DNA of 64,000 bases, from positions 186,001-250,000 of the forward strand of contig JAYKXP010000003.1 of the NCBI GenBank assembly GCA_037176845.1. Reading direction: 5' to 3'. Under the pieces are notes generated by a model that saw only the letters and a list, made by a program, of their open reading frames with translations, searched no databases and had not been told where the DNA came from. Source of the stretch: Paramarasmius palmivorus. Taxonomy: Eukaryota > Basidiomycota > Agaricomycetes > Agaricales > Marasmiaceae. Of the stretch, positions 11,796-23,520 are shown piece by piece. Position numbers and translations under genes: made by a program. The first letter of the stretch is position 1. Each line of letters opens with the position of its first letter.

Positions 11796-13861
11796 TTACA
11801 TTTGTTTGAGAGCCTGGAGAGCACATAGTGCAGCTGTCAAAAGAGCGTGAGAAGCGTCGATCAGTAATAGAAATGGACAGCGCGTACCACCAACGCCACT
11901 ACCATCCTTAGCCAGTCCAATGTCTACTCTCTTTTCTATCTCTTCGCCTACTAAGAATCTCAGGGATTCCCGCATAGTTCGCTCAAAGTTGGGGTAGAAC
12001 TGAATCAGGCTAGAAGGCGCGTGTCAACTAAGAAGATATCCAGCAAGGATAACACTACTCGCCTTCCGTCTACACCAACACCAATCTTCTCATCGGAAGT
12101 GCTCTTTCCAAACTTGCCTTCCGCATCCGGTAGAGTCGCTCGCTCTGTTTGAACGAGAACAGCGGCAACGGCCACTCCGCTGAGCAATGCTGCTCTCCGA
12201 GCTACCAAATGACACACCCAACGAACGATCTATCCTGAATGGTCAATATCTTCATTCCAGATTAGACCTCGAGGCTCTAGGACCTACCGATGCATCTAGA
12301 AGCGAGACATCGCCCTCCGCAAAGCCCAACTTGGACACAACCACCTTCTGGACGCGCTCGAGCTTGGCTTTTAGACTGGGCGAAAGCTTTTCAGCATCAA
12401 ATGACGAGTATCGGGGAAGATTGTCTGCGTCGTCTGTGTTTTGGCCCTCCCAAGCTTCTTCGACGTCGCTCATCACGCTAGTATCTAGACCCCATTGCTT
12501 GTTCAGTGATGGCGTGACCTTTCCGCCAAAAAGGAGAGCCTTCGGCGCGGCATCGATGAGGGAAAGTAAGATGTGGCGCGTGATCTCGCCGAGGTACATT
12601 CCAGAGATCAACTTTTCGAATGCTTGGAACCTTGGGTTTATACTCGTACGGTCGACGGCGTTGTCATATGGCGTGAATGGTAAATGTGTTCTCTGAATAA
12701 AGTCAGTTCATCGGTGCTACTCCGAGTATTCGAAACATACAGAGTTGTTGAAAGCTCCCCACTCGGTATTCACGATCATGTACCCGCCTTGAGCAGCGGC
12801 AGGTGTATTGGCTAATTTCGTTATCTTGGCTGTAGAGTCCATACTTGTCAATGTATTGTTTGCGGGAGTGCCATCAAGTGTCTTACCAACTTCTTCGATA
12901 TATGCTCCGTTGGTGCCCGTGCCAAATATACTGCCAAGAATGCAGCCGCCAGCAGTATATGCTCGAGAGAGCAGTGCGCCGACGGTCTATGATATGATTG
13001 TTAACATTGAACAGGTAGCATGAAATATCACTCACATCATTGACAAGAGCGACACATTTGACGTGCATGTGTTTCCGATCGAATGCATCCTGAAGGAGCT
13101 TCACGACATCATGACCAATGGCATTCTTTGCTGAAAAGCCCTTCGTCCATGTGAGAATCTTGCCAGAGGCGAGAGCAGTCTGCTCGACAGGGAATGAAAA
13201 GGTAAGACCGAGATGTATGGCGTCGGTGGAACCGGAGTTAGCATTAAACTCTTCTGCAGGATGACTGGTGAGGAAAGCGTCCACTGAAGCAGCTAGGTAA
13301 TCTGATATGGTGTGAGTGAGCGAGGGAAAGGGTACAGAGGTTGTATAGGTGATCACCAAAGAGTACTGTAGCTTCTCCGGTCTTCAAGGCCTCCGAAACC
13401 TTGTACTTTTGTTGCCGCAGGGAAAATGTCTTGTCGCCGTTCAATACGACCTCACAGACGCGACTGATATTTAGGATCTCTATCAGGAAGTGTATATTCT
13501 TGATGGGATATCACTCACAGGTTCGTTCCACCGAGATCGAGGGCAAGAAAGGTGCTAACACGACCATCAGATTGACCCCTGCAAGACTCGAATCCGCAAC
13601 ACACCCAGTTTCTGTACCATCCGGAACACCTGTAACGAACGTTGGACTAGAGTTTTGTTAGCTGCGTGAATCCTGTGAATAATTACATTGCTGCGCTCAC
13701 ATCATAGCCATTGGATGATTATAGCTCCCCAACCCAACCTTGAACTCATTGAGGAAAGCCTTGACCAACTCGGTCAACGTCGAGGGCTCTAGCGTCAACT
13801 GGTAATCGATACTGTCGAACACATTTTGAGGATCTTTGTAAAAGTGGGCGGAAGTCGACAT
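11796..13861 (-). CDS. hexokinase / glucokinase
   Basis: Cytosolic hexose-phosphorylating enzyme, first step of glycolysis. Visible family signatures in order: [11 protein letters not shown] (phosphate-1, split by an intron at about 13537), [12 protein letters not shown] and ILTWTKGF (sugar binding), [24 protein letters not shown], then [12 protein letters not shown]. The last exon follows an intron at about 11832-11888 and reads [13 protein letters not shown] start at 13861 ([12 protein letters not shown]); an in-frame ATG 12 codons upstream (13897) is less likely. There are roughly nine introns. I cannot separate hexokinase from glucokinase by eye. Confidence 0.92.
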
Positions 13862-13978
13862 GGTCGGGGTAGATGAAGAGAGTAACGTGAATGTCAAAGG
13901 GCAAGCTTGAATATCTGGGCACTGTGGTCAACGCCATGATATCACCGCTCATGGCCGTCTCCTAGCTCAGGGCACTGC

Positions 13979-15661
13979 CTATTTGGGATGCCCTCTACGT
14001 TTTCCTTCCTCCATCTCTCGGCTAATTTTATGCATCGATTCTATACATGAGGGTGAAACTTCTCTGTTATCTTGGAAAGAACTACTACCGAAAGTTATTA
14101 CAGGACTCTGGACATTATTCTCTGGCTCCACGACGAGACGACGACGCGACATAATTGATCCTGTTGTGTCGGAATAATGATGTATACATGGGTCCAGATC
14201 GAGCTCATGAAAATGGAAGGGACATATGCAGCTCCACGTTCTACCAAAAATTCTAGCTGAGATTCGATAGCTGTCGCTGCCATTGTTAGCTAAGGCCTGA
14301 GGACTCGTCGACTGTAGTAGTAAATGCTTAAGGAAGAGGAAGCCATATTCTCCAGCGATTATTGATCGCCAAAATAGAGAAAGGTAGATCCAGGTCGAAC
14401 CTAAAGTACCAGGTCTATGCATGTAGCTGGAACAGCCACGGATGATGATGGTCCGACACTACGGTGCCAAGAACGGGTAGAAGCAAGTCTCAACGCCCTC
14501 GACTTGAATTGTACCAGTTGAGATCCAAATATATGTGGTTGAATGGTGACTGGTTGTAAAGGTGAGAAGCTTGGGGGTTGGAACGTTGACTCGGTACGCG
14601 TGCGATCTCGAATGCTTGGCCTACAATCTGAACTTCTGAGTGAGTGTGGCGTCAGGATGATTACCAGTCATATCATTTTGGAGAGGAAAGACTGCGAAGG
14701 TGTCAACTACTGCTCAAAAAAACAGGACATGCCGCTTGGACCGCCGAGAACTATACTACTGAACCGACGTCAGTAGGTAATGCCACGGAACCGTTGCTCC
14801 TCAAATGCCTCCTGAGTCGGGTCGAGTCGTCGTCCCATTTCTTGGTGCATGTATAGAGAAAAATCAAGTTTGAAGGCCTTGAGCGCACATGATGAACGCG
14901 GATAAATAAGACTCGAAATTCTGAAGACTCACCCGTACGACTCATTCCTGCTATAGTAGACTCCGTATTGAAGTGCAGTCACGGCGACACGTATCCTCCG
15001 TCATGATCCTGAGTATCCTTGGTCGTACGTTTATCTATTGTCCTGCCAAACAGAAATCTATTGTTCGATATATGGTGTAAAGGCCTGACAAGTGGACAAG
15101 AAGTAATCTGAGCGACGTGATACAGCGATGACGGAAATGAGAATCCTTACCAGAGTAGAGATCCTGCCGCTCACTACTCGTCTCGGTCATCCAGCTCGCC
15201 ATGGACCTGCAGCAGGGAAGGACGTAAGAAACTCAGCGTGGGATAGCAATACTGCAACAGGTTGTTGCAGAGTGTTTGGACCCACACGTACCCATAAACT
15301 CAACCAAGAGAATCAAAATTAGGTTCCACGTCTCACTCCAAGTAGAACTCAAGTTTCTTACCATTGACATGCAGTACAGGCTTCCTGAAAACTGTATCAG
15401 ATCCTCAAATTGATGGAGATAGGGAGAATTGCGACGATGTCCATCCGAGTTGTGCGAAAGAAGTGATCACTGGCCCCGGCGACAAGCGTTCAAGATTTCC
15501 TGGAGAGGAAGGCTCTTTCTCCTGATTCGTCGAACAATAGACCAAAATGGTGCTAAACGTAGCTAGGCGAACGCCGGTGGCTGCAACCTGTGGGTCGGAT
15601 ATCCAGAGGAACCGGTAAAAGGAAAGTCGAAGCCAAACAGGAATACCTTTACTGGACATAT
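13979..15661 (-). CDS. possible multi-exon membrane protein, unassigned
   Basis: Tentative locus. Its 5' part holds SDPQVAATGVRLATFSTILV (about 15540-15610), which recalls the 'DP..GxGVR' opening of a lineage-specific family of basidiomycete multi-pass membrane proteins, followed by VITSFAQLGW. Its 3' part is an open frame (13979-14422) with a hydrophobic stretch WIYLSLFWRSIIAGEYGFLF and a hydrophilic tail ending GKRRGHPK. The middle (about 14430-15400) would need several introns I could not place convincingly, and it contains stops in all frames. It may be a real gene, a decayed one, or two unrelated open frames. Function unknown. Confidence 0.35.
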
Positions 15662-15881
15662 CTAGATCGCTTGCATTCTATTGGGATCCGTCAGCATTTG
15701 ACTCTGAGGAGGCGGATGTATGACTGCGCCAATGGCTGTTCAAGTTCCTAACAAAAGGCGACAACGGAACCTATTAGTATTCCTCACGCTGACAAGGTGA
15801 ATCCACTACCTCCACATGCCACAGGTTCGGCCATTATGTCTTGAACATTTTTAAGACAAGAGCGAACTTGACATTTCCCTT

Positions 15882-18260
15882 TTGGCCCAAACTGCATCCC
15901 AACCTTCAACCTTTACCGGTCCCTTTCTTCCTCCCGTTTATTTGTCCAAATCTTCGCTTCAAGTTTTCAAGAATCGATCGCCTACCGAGTGGATGGCACG
16001 AACGGATTTGGTGCTTGGAAGTCGAAGACATTCCGTCGCTTTGATGCCGGGCGGCTGTTGGGATATGCGGAGTTTCAGTCACCCAGAGCCTGGGACGGTT
16101 CCAAACAGTCACGGTGTGACCTTGACTCGCTCACCAGAGCCGACGTGTTTCTCATCTTCATCTGACTTGCCACCAACGCTTTTCTGGGAAGGTTTAGAGT
16201 CGTGGGTGAACGGAGAATACGTTAAAGAGGTGTGTGCTGCGATGGGCTGGGAATCTTCGAGCAGAAATAGGCCTTTCCTGACAGCCCCAACCGCCAGCGA
16301 CTGCTTTCTCACCTTTTCCACTCAGGCAAAAGCTGCATCTGCACACTCTCTTCTGAATTCCTCTACTATGCCGTCGACAATGCCCAACTCGACAAATTTC
16401 CAGGTAGACTTTGCCGCTTTGTCCTCGAACGGTTTGCCCTTCAATGGGCAAAACCAATCGTTCTCTCCGAATCAACAACAGCAAGGCCAATATCCGACAG
16501 AATACAGCATTTTTGTCGGCGATCTCGCCCCAGAAGCCAGCAACTCGGACCTTGTTGCCGTCTTTCGCAACCCAGTGTTAGGACTACGCAACGACCGGGA
16601 GCCCAAGTTCATCCGGCCTTTCCTCAGCTGCAAGAGCGCTAAAATTATGCTCGATCCCGTTACTGGTGTTTCTAAAGGCTATGGCTTTGTCAGGTGAATA
16701 ATAGAAAAATCCATTTATGTGTGGACTAATTCAATTCACCAGATTCACCGACGAAGCGGACCAACAGCGCGCTCTCATCGAAATGCACGGCCTCTATTGC
16801 TTATCCAGACCCAGTGAGCTCTTGTGTTGATTCATCATCACATCTACTAATTCATTCTCCTCATTCAGTGCGTATTTCACCAGCCACGACAAAGCCGAAG
16901 CCGCCCGCAGTCATATCTCCCAACTTCACTATTCCTTTTCAGGTCAACCAACCGCCTCCGGGGCCTTTCACCATCGCGCAGTCTTTCTCGTTACCCCAAA
17001 ATGGCGGGAATCATGTACCTCCCTCGGCACAGAGGACATCCCCATTTTCTTACAACCCGGTGGAAGGCGGTTCTCATGAAACAAAGAATTCTGCCGCCGA
17101 ATTCTCTGAAGAATCGTGGAAGCACCATACACAGGCTCGCGCCATCCTGGGGAATCTCATAGGTCCCAATGGCGAGCAACTATCGAACACCGATCCTTAC
17201 AACACGACGGTCTTTGTCGGAGGCCTTTCGCCGTTGATCAACGAGGAAACGTTGAAGACATTCTTCGCGCCATTTGGCGATATCCATTATGTATGTGATT
17301 CTGTGGTTGTAGTATTGTCATACTCAGTGTTCTTCAGGTCAAGGTCCCGGTTGGTAAAAACTGTGGTTTTGTGCAGTTTGTACGGAAGGGAGATGCTCAG
17401 CGTGCGATTGAGAAAATGCAAGGTTTCCCGATTGCTGGTAGTAGAATTAGGCTGAGCTGGGGACGAAGCCAATGTAAGTCTCCAGGTCACTGTTCTGATG
17501 CACTGTTTCTATTGGAGTAACTTTTGTCTTGCTATAGACAAGGCTGCTCAAGCAGCGGCCCAAGCTGCGCAAACAGCCTCCATTCACAACCAAAGTGTCA
17601 ACGATCCGTCTACTTTACCCACTCTATCAACCTCTCTACCCCAGTCCCTACCTCCCTCGTCATCTCCCACTGCAAGCCACGGCCACGGCCAGTCACCGAA
17701 CGTTCAGCAAGGACCGTTAGCTGGCGTAGACCTTAGTATGTTGACCCATGAACAAGCAGTCCATTTACTCAGGGCGCTGTCCCTTACCCATTCGTCGGGT
17801 CAGAAAGGTCAGCAAGAACCACCCACTTCGCCGGGACCTGTGAAAACGCAACATCTTCCTTCGGCTGGTCTCTTCGCGGAAGAGGCTTTAAGAGCCGCTC
17901 ATCTCGCATCCCGCGAAGATGTTGTCGTTGGCCATCGTTCGGGTGTAGACGATAAGGTTTATGGGCCTGAAGCGACTTACGATCCGTTAGGTGACAGAAG
18001 TGAGCCCTTTAGACCTAGCTTTTCCCTGATTTAGCTGATTCTCTTTAGGAGACTCTCCAGGACTGATCTCTAGACCCGGTTCTGGGAAATATAGTGAACG
18101 TCTACAACATCTCCAACGACCAGCCGGTCCTTCGTACGATTACAAACACAACTTGGATGTCGCGCTGGCTAGCTTACATCTGGATAATAGCGGGAATGCC
18201 TCGCGACCTATGGATTCTGTTTCGTCCATCTCGACTTTCGGACATTCGCGTATGGCATAA
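15882..18260 (+). CDS. three-RRM RNA-binding protein of the Csx1/Nam8/TIA-1 type
   Basis: RRM1 is short and divergent (PTLFWEGLESWVNGEYVKEV ... SDCFLTFSTQAKAAS). RRM2 begins EYSIFVGDLAPEASNSDLV and ends SKGYGFVR with an intron at 16695, resuming FTDEADQQRALIEMHG. RRM3 begins TTVFVGGLSPLINEETLKTF and, after an intron at about 17290, reads NCGFVQFVRKGDAQRAIEKM. Ala/Gln-, Ser- and Pro-rich linkers separate them. A last intron (about 18000-18047) extends the product past a stop at 18032 to a tail ending SISTFGHSRMA at 18260. Relatives bind U-rich mRNA regions and control stability or splicing, for example Csx1 in oxidative stress. The exact start is uncertain. Confidence 0.82.
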
Positions 18261-19370
18261 TTTGGCTGTCATACGTCTGATTATATATATATAGCGCTTT
18301 CCTTTTCGCTTTCAGTTTGGATAAATGCGTTGTTCTTCTCATGTCGCTTTGCTTTGCACACTATTAACCACATATCTATATTGCTTTGATCTCGTCTGCT
18401 GTTGCTTCACTCCTGTGCTATCTCCCGTGATACATATATACAACTACTCGTATTCCTTCTGTTTCGTCTCCCTCTCGCACCAGTAGCATTGATTCCGGCT
18501 TTGTTGTGTAGTTTCTGCTTTTTCATTAGTTGTCGTTTCCTGCCTACTCATTTTCTCTCACTTCGTCCTTACTATCAACGAACAATCCATTTGTTTATAC
18601 TAGCGCTTAGTCTCCCAACCTGTCAATACAATGTGTTTGGGGGCCAGTTTGAAGTCACTTTGTGAGAGCGCCTAAAGGACTCTAAAGGACTAGAATCACT
18701 CCCTACCCTACTCCTCGGCGCAGCAGCGATCGACCGTGTGGTTACGAGTCTACTGAAGGACATCTATAGTACTTACATTATACGTGACAGCGGACTCGAT
18801 GGCATCAAAACCTCTTCCTCCTAACCACCATCGTCTCCGGACGCGTCTTCCAGGCTGCTGCACGTATCACTGTCAAACCCGCAAATCTTGCTGCTCATAG
18901 TGTTGGCGTAGAGCAATATTCCCGCTGGAGGATGATAAATTTGTAGCAAATGGGTGAAAGTCTAGGTGCGTGTTTCAATCTCTTCTTCACGGATTTGGCT
19001 GACCCTTTCTCAAGGAGTATCGTCACTATCAGTACCAATTTCCTGTACATACCACCGGAGTAGACTCGGAACAGAAGCAGTTTCGCACCTCGATGAGCAT
19101 ATGGACAACGCTTGTCGCTCTGCATATTTTGAACACCTGAACACACGGCCCGGTCCCCTTCGCCAGTGTTTTTCATATTCAGTCGCGCATCTCGTACATC
19201 TGTCAACGGCTTCAAGTATACAAGCACAGAACCGCATTCGCATTCATCAGGGAGCTGAGCATTCCTGTTTGATGTACCTCGACATTTGTCCGTGACTTCT
19301 GATGGATATAAGTCGATGGTATTTATTAACGAGCGTCGTGTACGTAGGTGACTGAAGCCGTATCGACAAT
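18261..19370. other. intergenic region without recognised gene
   Basis: This is the 3' flank of the RRM gene (pyrimidine-rich to about 18660) and the promoter side of the GH35 gene. A minus-strand open frame of 110 codons at 18895-19227 resembles nothing I know and has no coding context. A short tandem repeat sits at 18672-18691. Confidence 0.5.
18672..18691. repeat. 10-bp tandem duplication
   Basis: The decamer ctaaaggact occurs twice in direct succession downstream of the RRM gene. It is too short to assign a role. Confidence 0.7.
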
Positions 19371-22300
19371 ATGCTTTTGTCTTGGGTTTTGTTTGCGCTG
19401 TTAGCGGGGGTATTAGCCCAACCCCGGGCGAGCAGAGTGCGGCTCCCTAGGCAGGATCCCCAAAACACGCTCCAAGATGTTGTATGTGCCATTCAGCCCG
19501 TGGACTTCTTATTTCAACTAACATGAGTAACTGTAGGTGACTTGGGACCAATACTCCCTATTTATCAACGGGCAGCGGCTTGCGATCTATGGAGGAGAAG
19601 TTCATCCATATCGGTCCGTCTCTTGTTTCTGTTCTTTTCATTGCACATCTACGGACATCCTAACACGCTAATACAGGATGCCGGTTCATAGTCTGTATCT
19701 TGACGTTCTGCAGAAGATGAAGTATGTGCAGATTTCGCGCTTGCAAGTCCAATCCCCTCACGGTTCACAGGTCCGCTGGTTTCAATGCCGTGTCCATCTA
19801 TATATTCTGGGGCCTCGTAGAACCGAAACGTGGCGAAGTTTCCTTCGAAGGTATTCGCGATCTGCAGCCATTCTTCGACGCCGCAAAAGAAGCGGGATTA
19901 TATCTCATTGCTCGGCCTGGGTGAGTTGTATGCTCAATTACTACATGGGACAGAGCTCAATGGTACCTCTAGACCATATATTAACGCCGAAACAAGTGGC
20001 GGTGGTTTCCCGGGATGGGGCACATATACACCTGGACTTTGGCGAACTTCGAATACATCATATGTTGAGGCATACCAGGCTTACATGAAGACCGTCGGTT
20101 CTTTAGTCGCAAAAAACGAGATCACCAAAGGAGGACCGGTCATTCTTTTCCAGGTAGGTAGTCTCTAGGGCATGTCAAGTTGTTTTCGATATCCCAATGC
20201 GATAACTAGGCAGAGAACGAATATACCGGGTGGCAGGAGCCTTATACGGAAGATTTCGAATACGAGCGAAGGCTGATGGAAGACATCGTTGGTCGTGGTT
20301 TTCTATTTTCGCAAATAGATGCTAAACCGACAATGATAGCGTGCAAGTGGGGTCACCGTACCTATCACAACCAACGACGCATATCCTGGCGGTCATTTCA
20401 CAAGTGTCGATATCTACGGTTAGTTGGATCCACGTTTTTCAGGTTTTGATATGATTCACAAGCATTCAGGCTACGATTCATACCCGAATGGATTTAATTG
20501 CGGCCAACCCTACACTTGGGCTGCAGATGCCGTCCCAGAGTTTGTTCCTGTCCGACTCTTCAACGAGTGAATCTTAGACTCTGCTCATTAGATGGTTCTG
20601 GAACGCCCACATGGAATTTAGCCCAGATGTTCCGAACTCGGTCTTTGAATTCCAAGGCGGGGCCATCGACGGATGGTAAGAATTTCGTACGCTGCTTCGA
20701 CTTTCAGCCTTCATGTAGCACGTTTTAGGGGTGGTGCAGGCTTCGACAACTGTGCCATTTTGACTGGTCCAAACTTCGAAAGAGGTGAGGTCATAAATGT
20801 GCAAGTTATTACCAAGCTTTCCAACGGAATATCCAGTGTTCTACAAAAATCAATTTGCGATGTCTACGACAATTTTCAACATCTACATGACCTACGGTGG
20901 TACAAATTGGGGTGAGACGGAGAATCGTATCGGCAGGGAAACTTCTGACGCGCGGTACAGGTGGAATTGGATTCCCGGGCGTCTATAGTTCCTATGACTA
21001 TGTAAGTAATCGAACGCGTTTCCTGGCTGTGACTCCTGCTCACAGTCGTACAGGGAGCGGCTATTGCAGAAGATCGCACGCTCAGAGAAAAGTACTACGA
21101 AATCAAATTGCAAGCCAACTTCATACATGCCTCTTCAGCCTTCTTGACCACCCGACCGATGAATATATACGCTACCCAAGGATCTTTTACTGGCAATTCT
21201 GCTTTGAAAATAACTCAAGTTCTCGACGTCGTGGGTAACAAGACGGGCTTCTACGTCGTCAGGCAAGTGTAAACTCGCTCGCGATGAGATCGGCTTTGAC
21301 GCGATCAAAATTTTAGGCAAACGGATGCATCTACTGATGCTGCTCAGTTCTACAAGCTGACTGTACCTACGAGCCTCGGAAGTATTACAATCCCTCAAAT
21401 CGGAGGCTCGCTTGCACTTAACGGCAAAGACTCGAAAATTCACGTGGTGGACTACGCTGCTGGTTCGACACATCTGCTATACTCCACTGCCGAAATTTTC
21501 ACATGGTATGTATATCCGATTTTTACCTACCATAATCCCACTCATCGACATCATTAGGGCAACTATAGACGGCAGGGATATCGTCGTTGTCTATGGGAAT
21601 GCAGGCGAGCTGCATGAAACAGCATTTTCTTACACCACTTCTGCGCTTCCCGAGGCGAGAATCGTGTCGGGAAGCAATACGATCGAAGCTAAAGCAATCT
21701 CAAATAACACCTTGGCTGTGCAATACAAGACTACCGGACAAACCGTCGTCGCGGTCGGGGAGAAGACATTGTTGTACATCCTTGGTGAGAGCATTTCCCT
21801 TGGTTCTACTGTTCTCAGCCGGACTAACTTCTTTGCAGATCGTGAAACGGCTTATCAATTCTGGGTCTTGCATCCACCCTCGTCCGGCACCTTCCCTCTG
21901 TACAGCACTACGAACCCTGTCATCATCAAAGGCGGGTACCTTATGCGAACGGTGTCATTCGAGAAGGGTACCCTTGCGATTGTGGGAGATCTCAATACCA
22001 CATCGAATCTGGAGATAATCGCACCCCGTTCGACGAAGACAATAACTTTCAACGGCAAAAGATTACCGTTTGAACCATCAACATATGGCACTCTTCTTGC
22101 ACGGGTCACGCCCAATTTGCCTCAAGTGACTATTCCCGATTTACAATCTCTGCAATGGGTGAGTAATTTGCTGTCTTAGGGTCACCTCATGCTTGAAGTA
22201 GAGGATCACAGAAAACGGCAGATAGCCTTCCAGAAATTCGGCCATCTTATTCTGACAGTTTATGGACGACGGCCAACCGCACAGAAACGGTGAATCCCAA

Positions 22301-23466
22301 CAAGCCCAGCGGAATTGATACTGTCCTCTACGCCGGAGAATATGGATATCATACTGGCAACATCCTCTGGCGAGCTCGCTTCAATGCTACCGGTTCAGAG
22401 GAAGGATTCTGGGTAGATGTATGGGGTGGTACGGCGTTCGGGTACTCCGCCTGGCTGGATAGCACGTTTTTGGGATCCTGGGTAGGAGATGCGTCGCAGG
22501 GAAATCGCAATCAGACCTTTGTGTTTGCCAAAGCACTGGACAAAGGCACACAGCATGTCTTGACAATCCTCCAGGATCACATGGGTTACAACGAAAACTG
22601 GGCCGCTGCGGGAGAGGATTTCAAGACGCCTAGAGGAATTCGGAGCTACTCATTCATTGGAAGTGATGAAACCCGTGTTACCTCATGGAAGGTCACAGGG
22701 AACCTTGGTGGTGAAGATGTACGTGGCTGCCTCTACGATCATAGCCTTTCGATAACGTTCAATACCCAGTTTGTCGACAGAGTTCGAGGTCTTTTGAATG
22801 AAGGAGGGCTATTCGCCGAGAGGCAAGGTAGGCTTGACTGCGCTCACCGCTAACCGATGCTAACACCCACCTGTAGGGTGGCATCTGCCAGGATTTGACG
22901 ATGGAAAATGGGCTTCGGGGCGACCAAACGATGGTTTGACGCATGCAGGGGTTAGCTTTTACAGGTACGCGTGCAGCATAGTTGGGGGACATCTTGACTC
23001 ACAGGATAGAAACTCAGAACCACCTTCGATTTGAACATTCCCCGTGGGGTTGACTATCCACTGGCTTTAGTGGTTTCGAACTCAACGATTGATTCCCACT
23101 ATCGAGCTCAGGTATGCATATAGACATTATTTAAACTACACATTCCCCTAAATAGTCTGGCACCTAGTTCTACGTTAACGGATACCAGTTCGGGAAATAT
23201 GGTGAGCAATCTTGACACTCTAGTGGCCGGACCCATTTCATTATTCGCCCCTAGTGAATCATCTTGGTCCGCAAACGATATTCCCAATCCCTCAAGGAAT
23301 CTTCAACTATCAAGGAAGGAACACACTTGCAATATCACTCTGGGCGCTTGATGACACCGGCGCTAATATATCAATTGGACTGCAACAAACCGCAGCAATC
23401 CGGAGCGAGCTTCGTGTTGTCAACGCTCCTCTCACGAAGTGGACACAGAGAAAAGGGGCGTATTGA
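19371..23466 (+). CDS. secreted beta-galactosidase, glycoside hydrolase family 35
   Basis: Large fungal GH35 enzyme (family length about 1000 residues) that releases terminal galactose from pectin side chains, xyloglucan or arabinogalactan outside the cell. The start [17 protein letters not shown] is a clear signal peptide. Catalytic-domain marks in order: [55 protein letters not shown] across an intron, AENEYTG (acid/base Glu, about 20213), [20 protein letters not shown] (nucleophile Glu, about 20650), then [20 protein letters not shown]. Downstream come the beta-sandwich domains, including [17 protein letters not shown] and the carbohydrate-binding-like C terminus. It needs about 18 short introns. 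Its stop is only 54 bp from that of the convergent GMC gene. Confidence 0.93.
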
Positions 23467-23520
23467 TACAAGTTTTTGTCATAGCGTCGAAAAAAGGAAA
23501 GCGTTACATTGTGTACAAGG

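Noticed and set aside
12187..12696. Plus-strand open frame (169 codons)
   Set aside because: Antisense to hexokinase exons.
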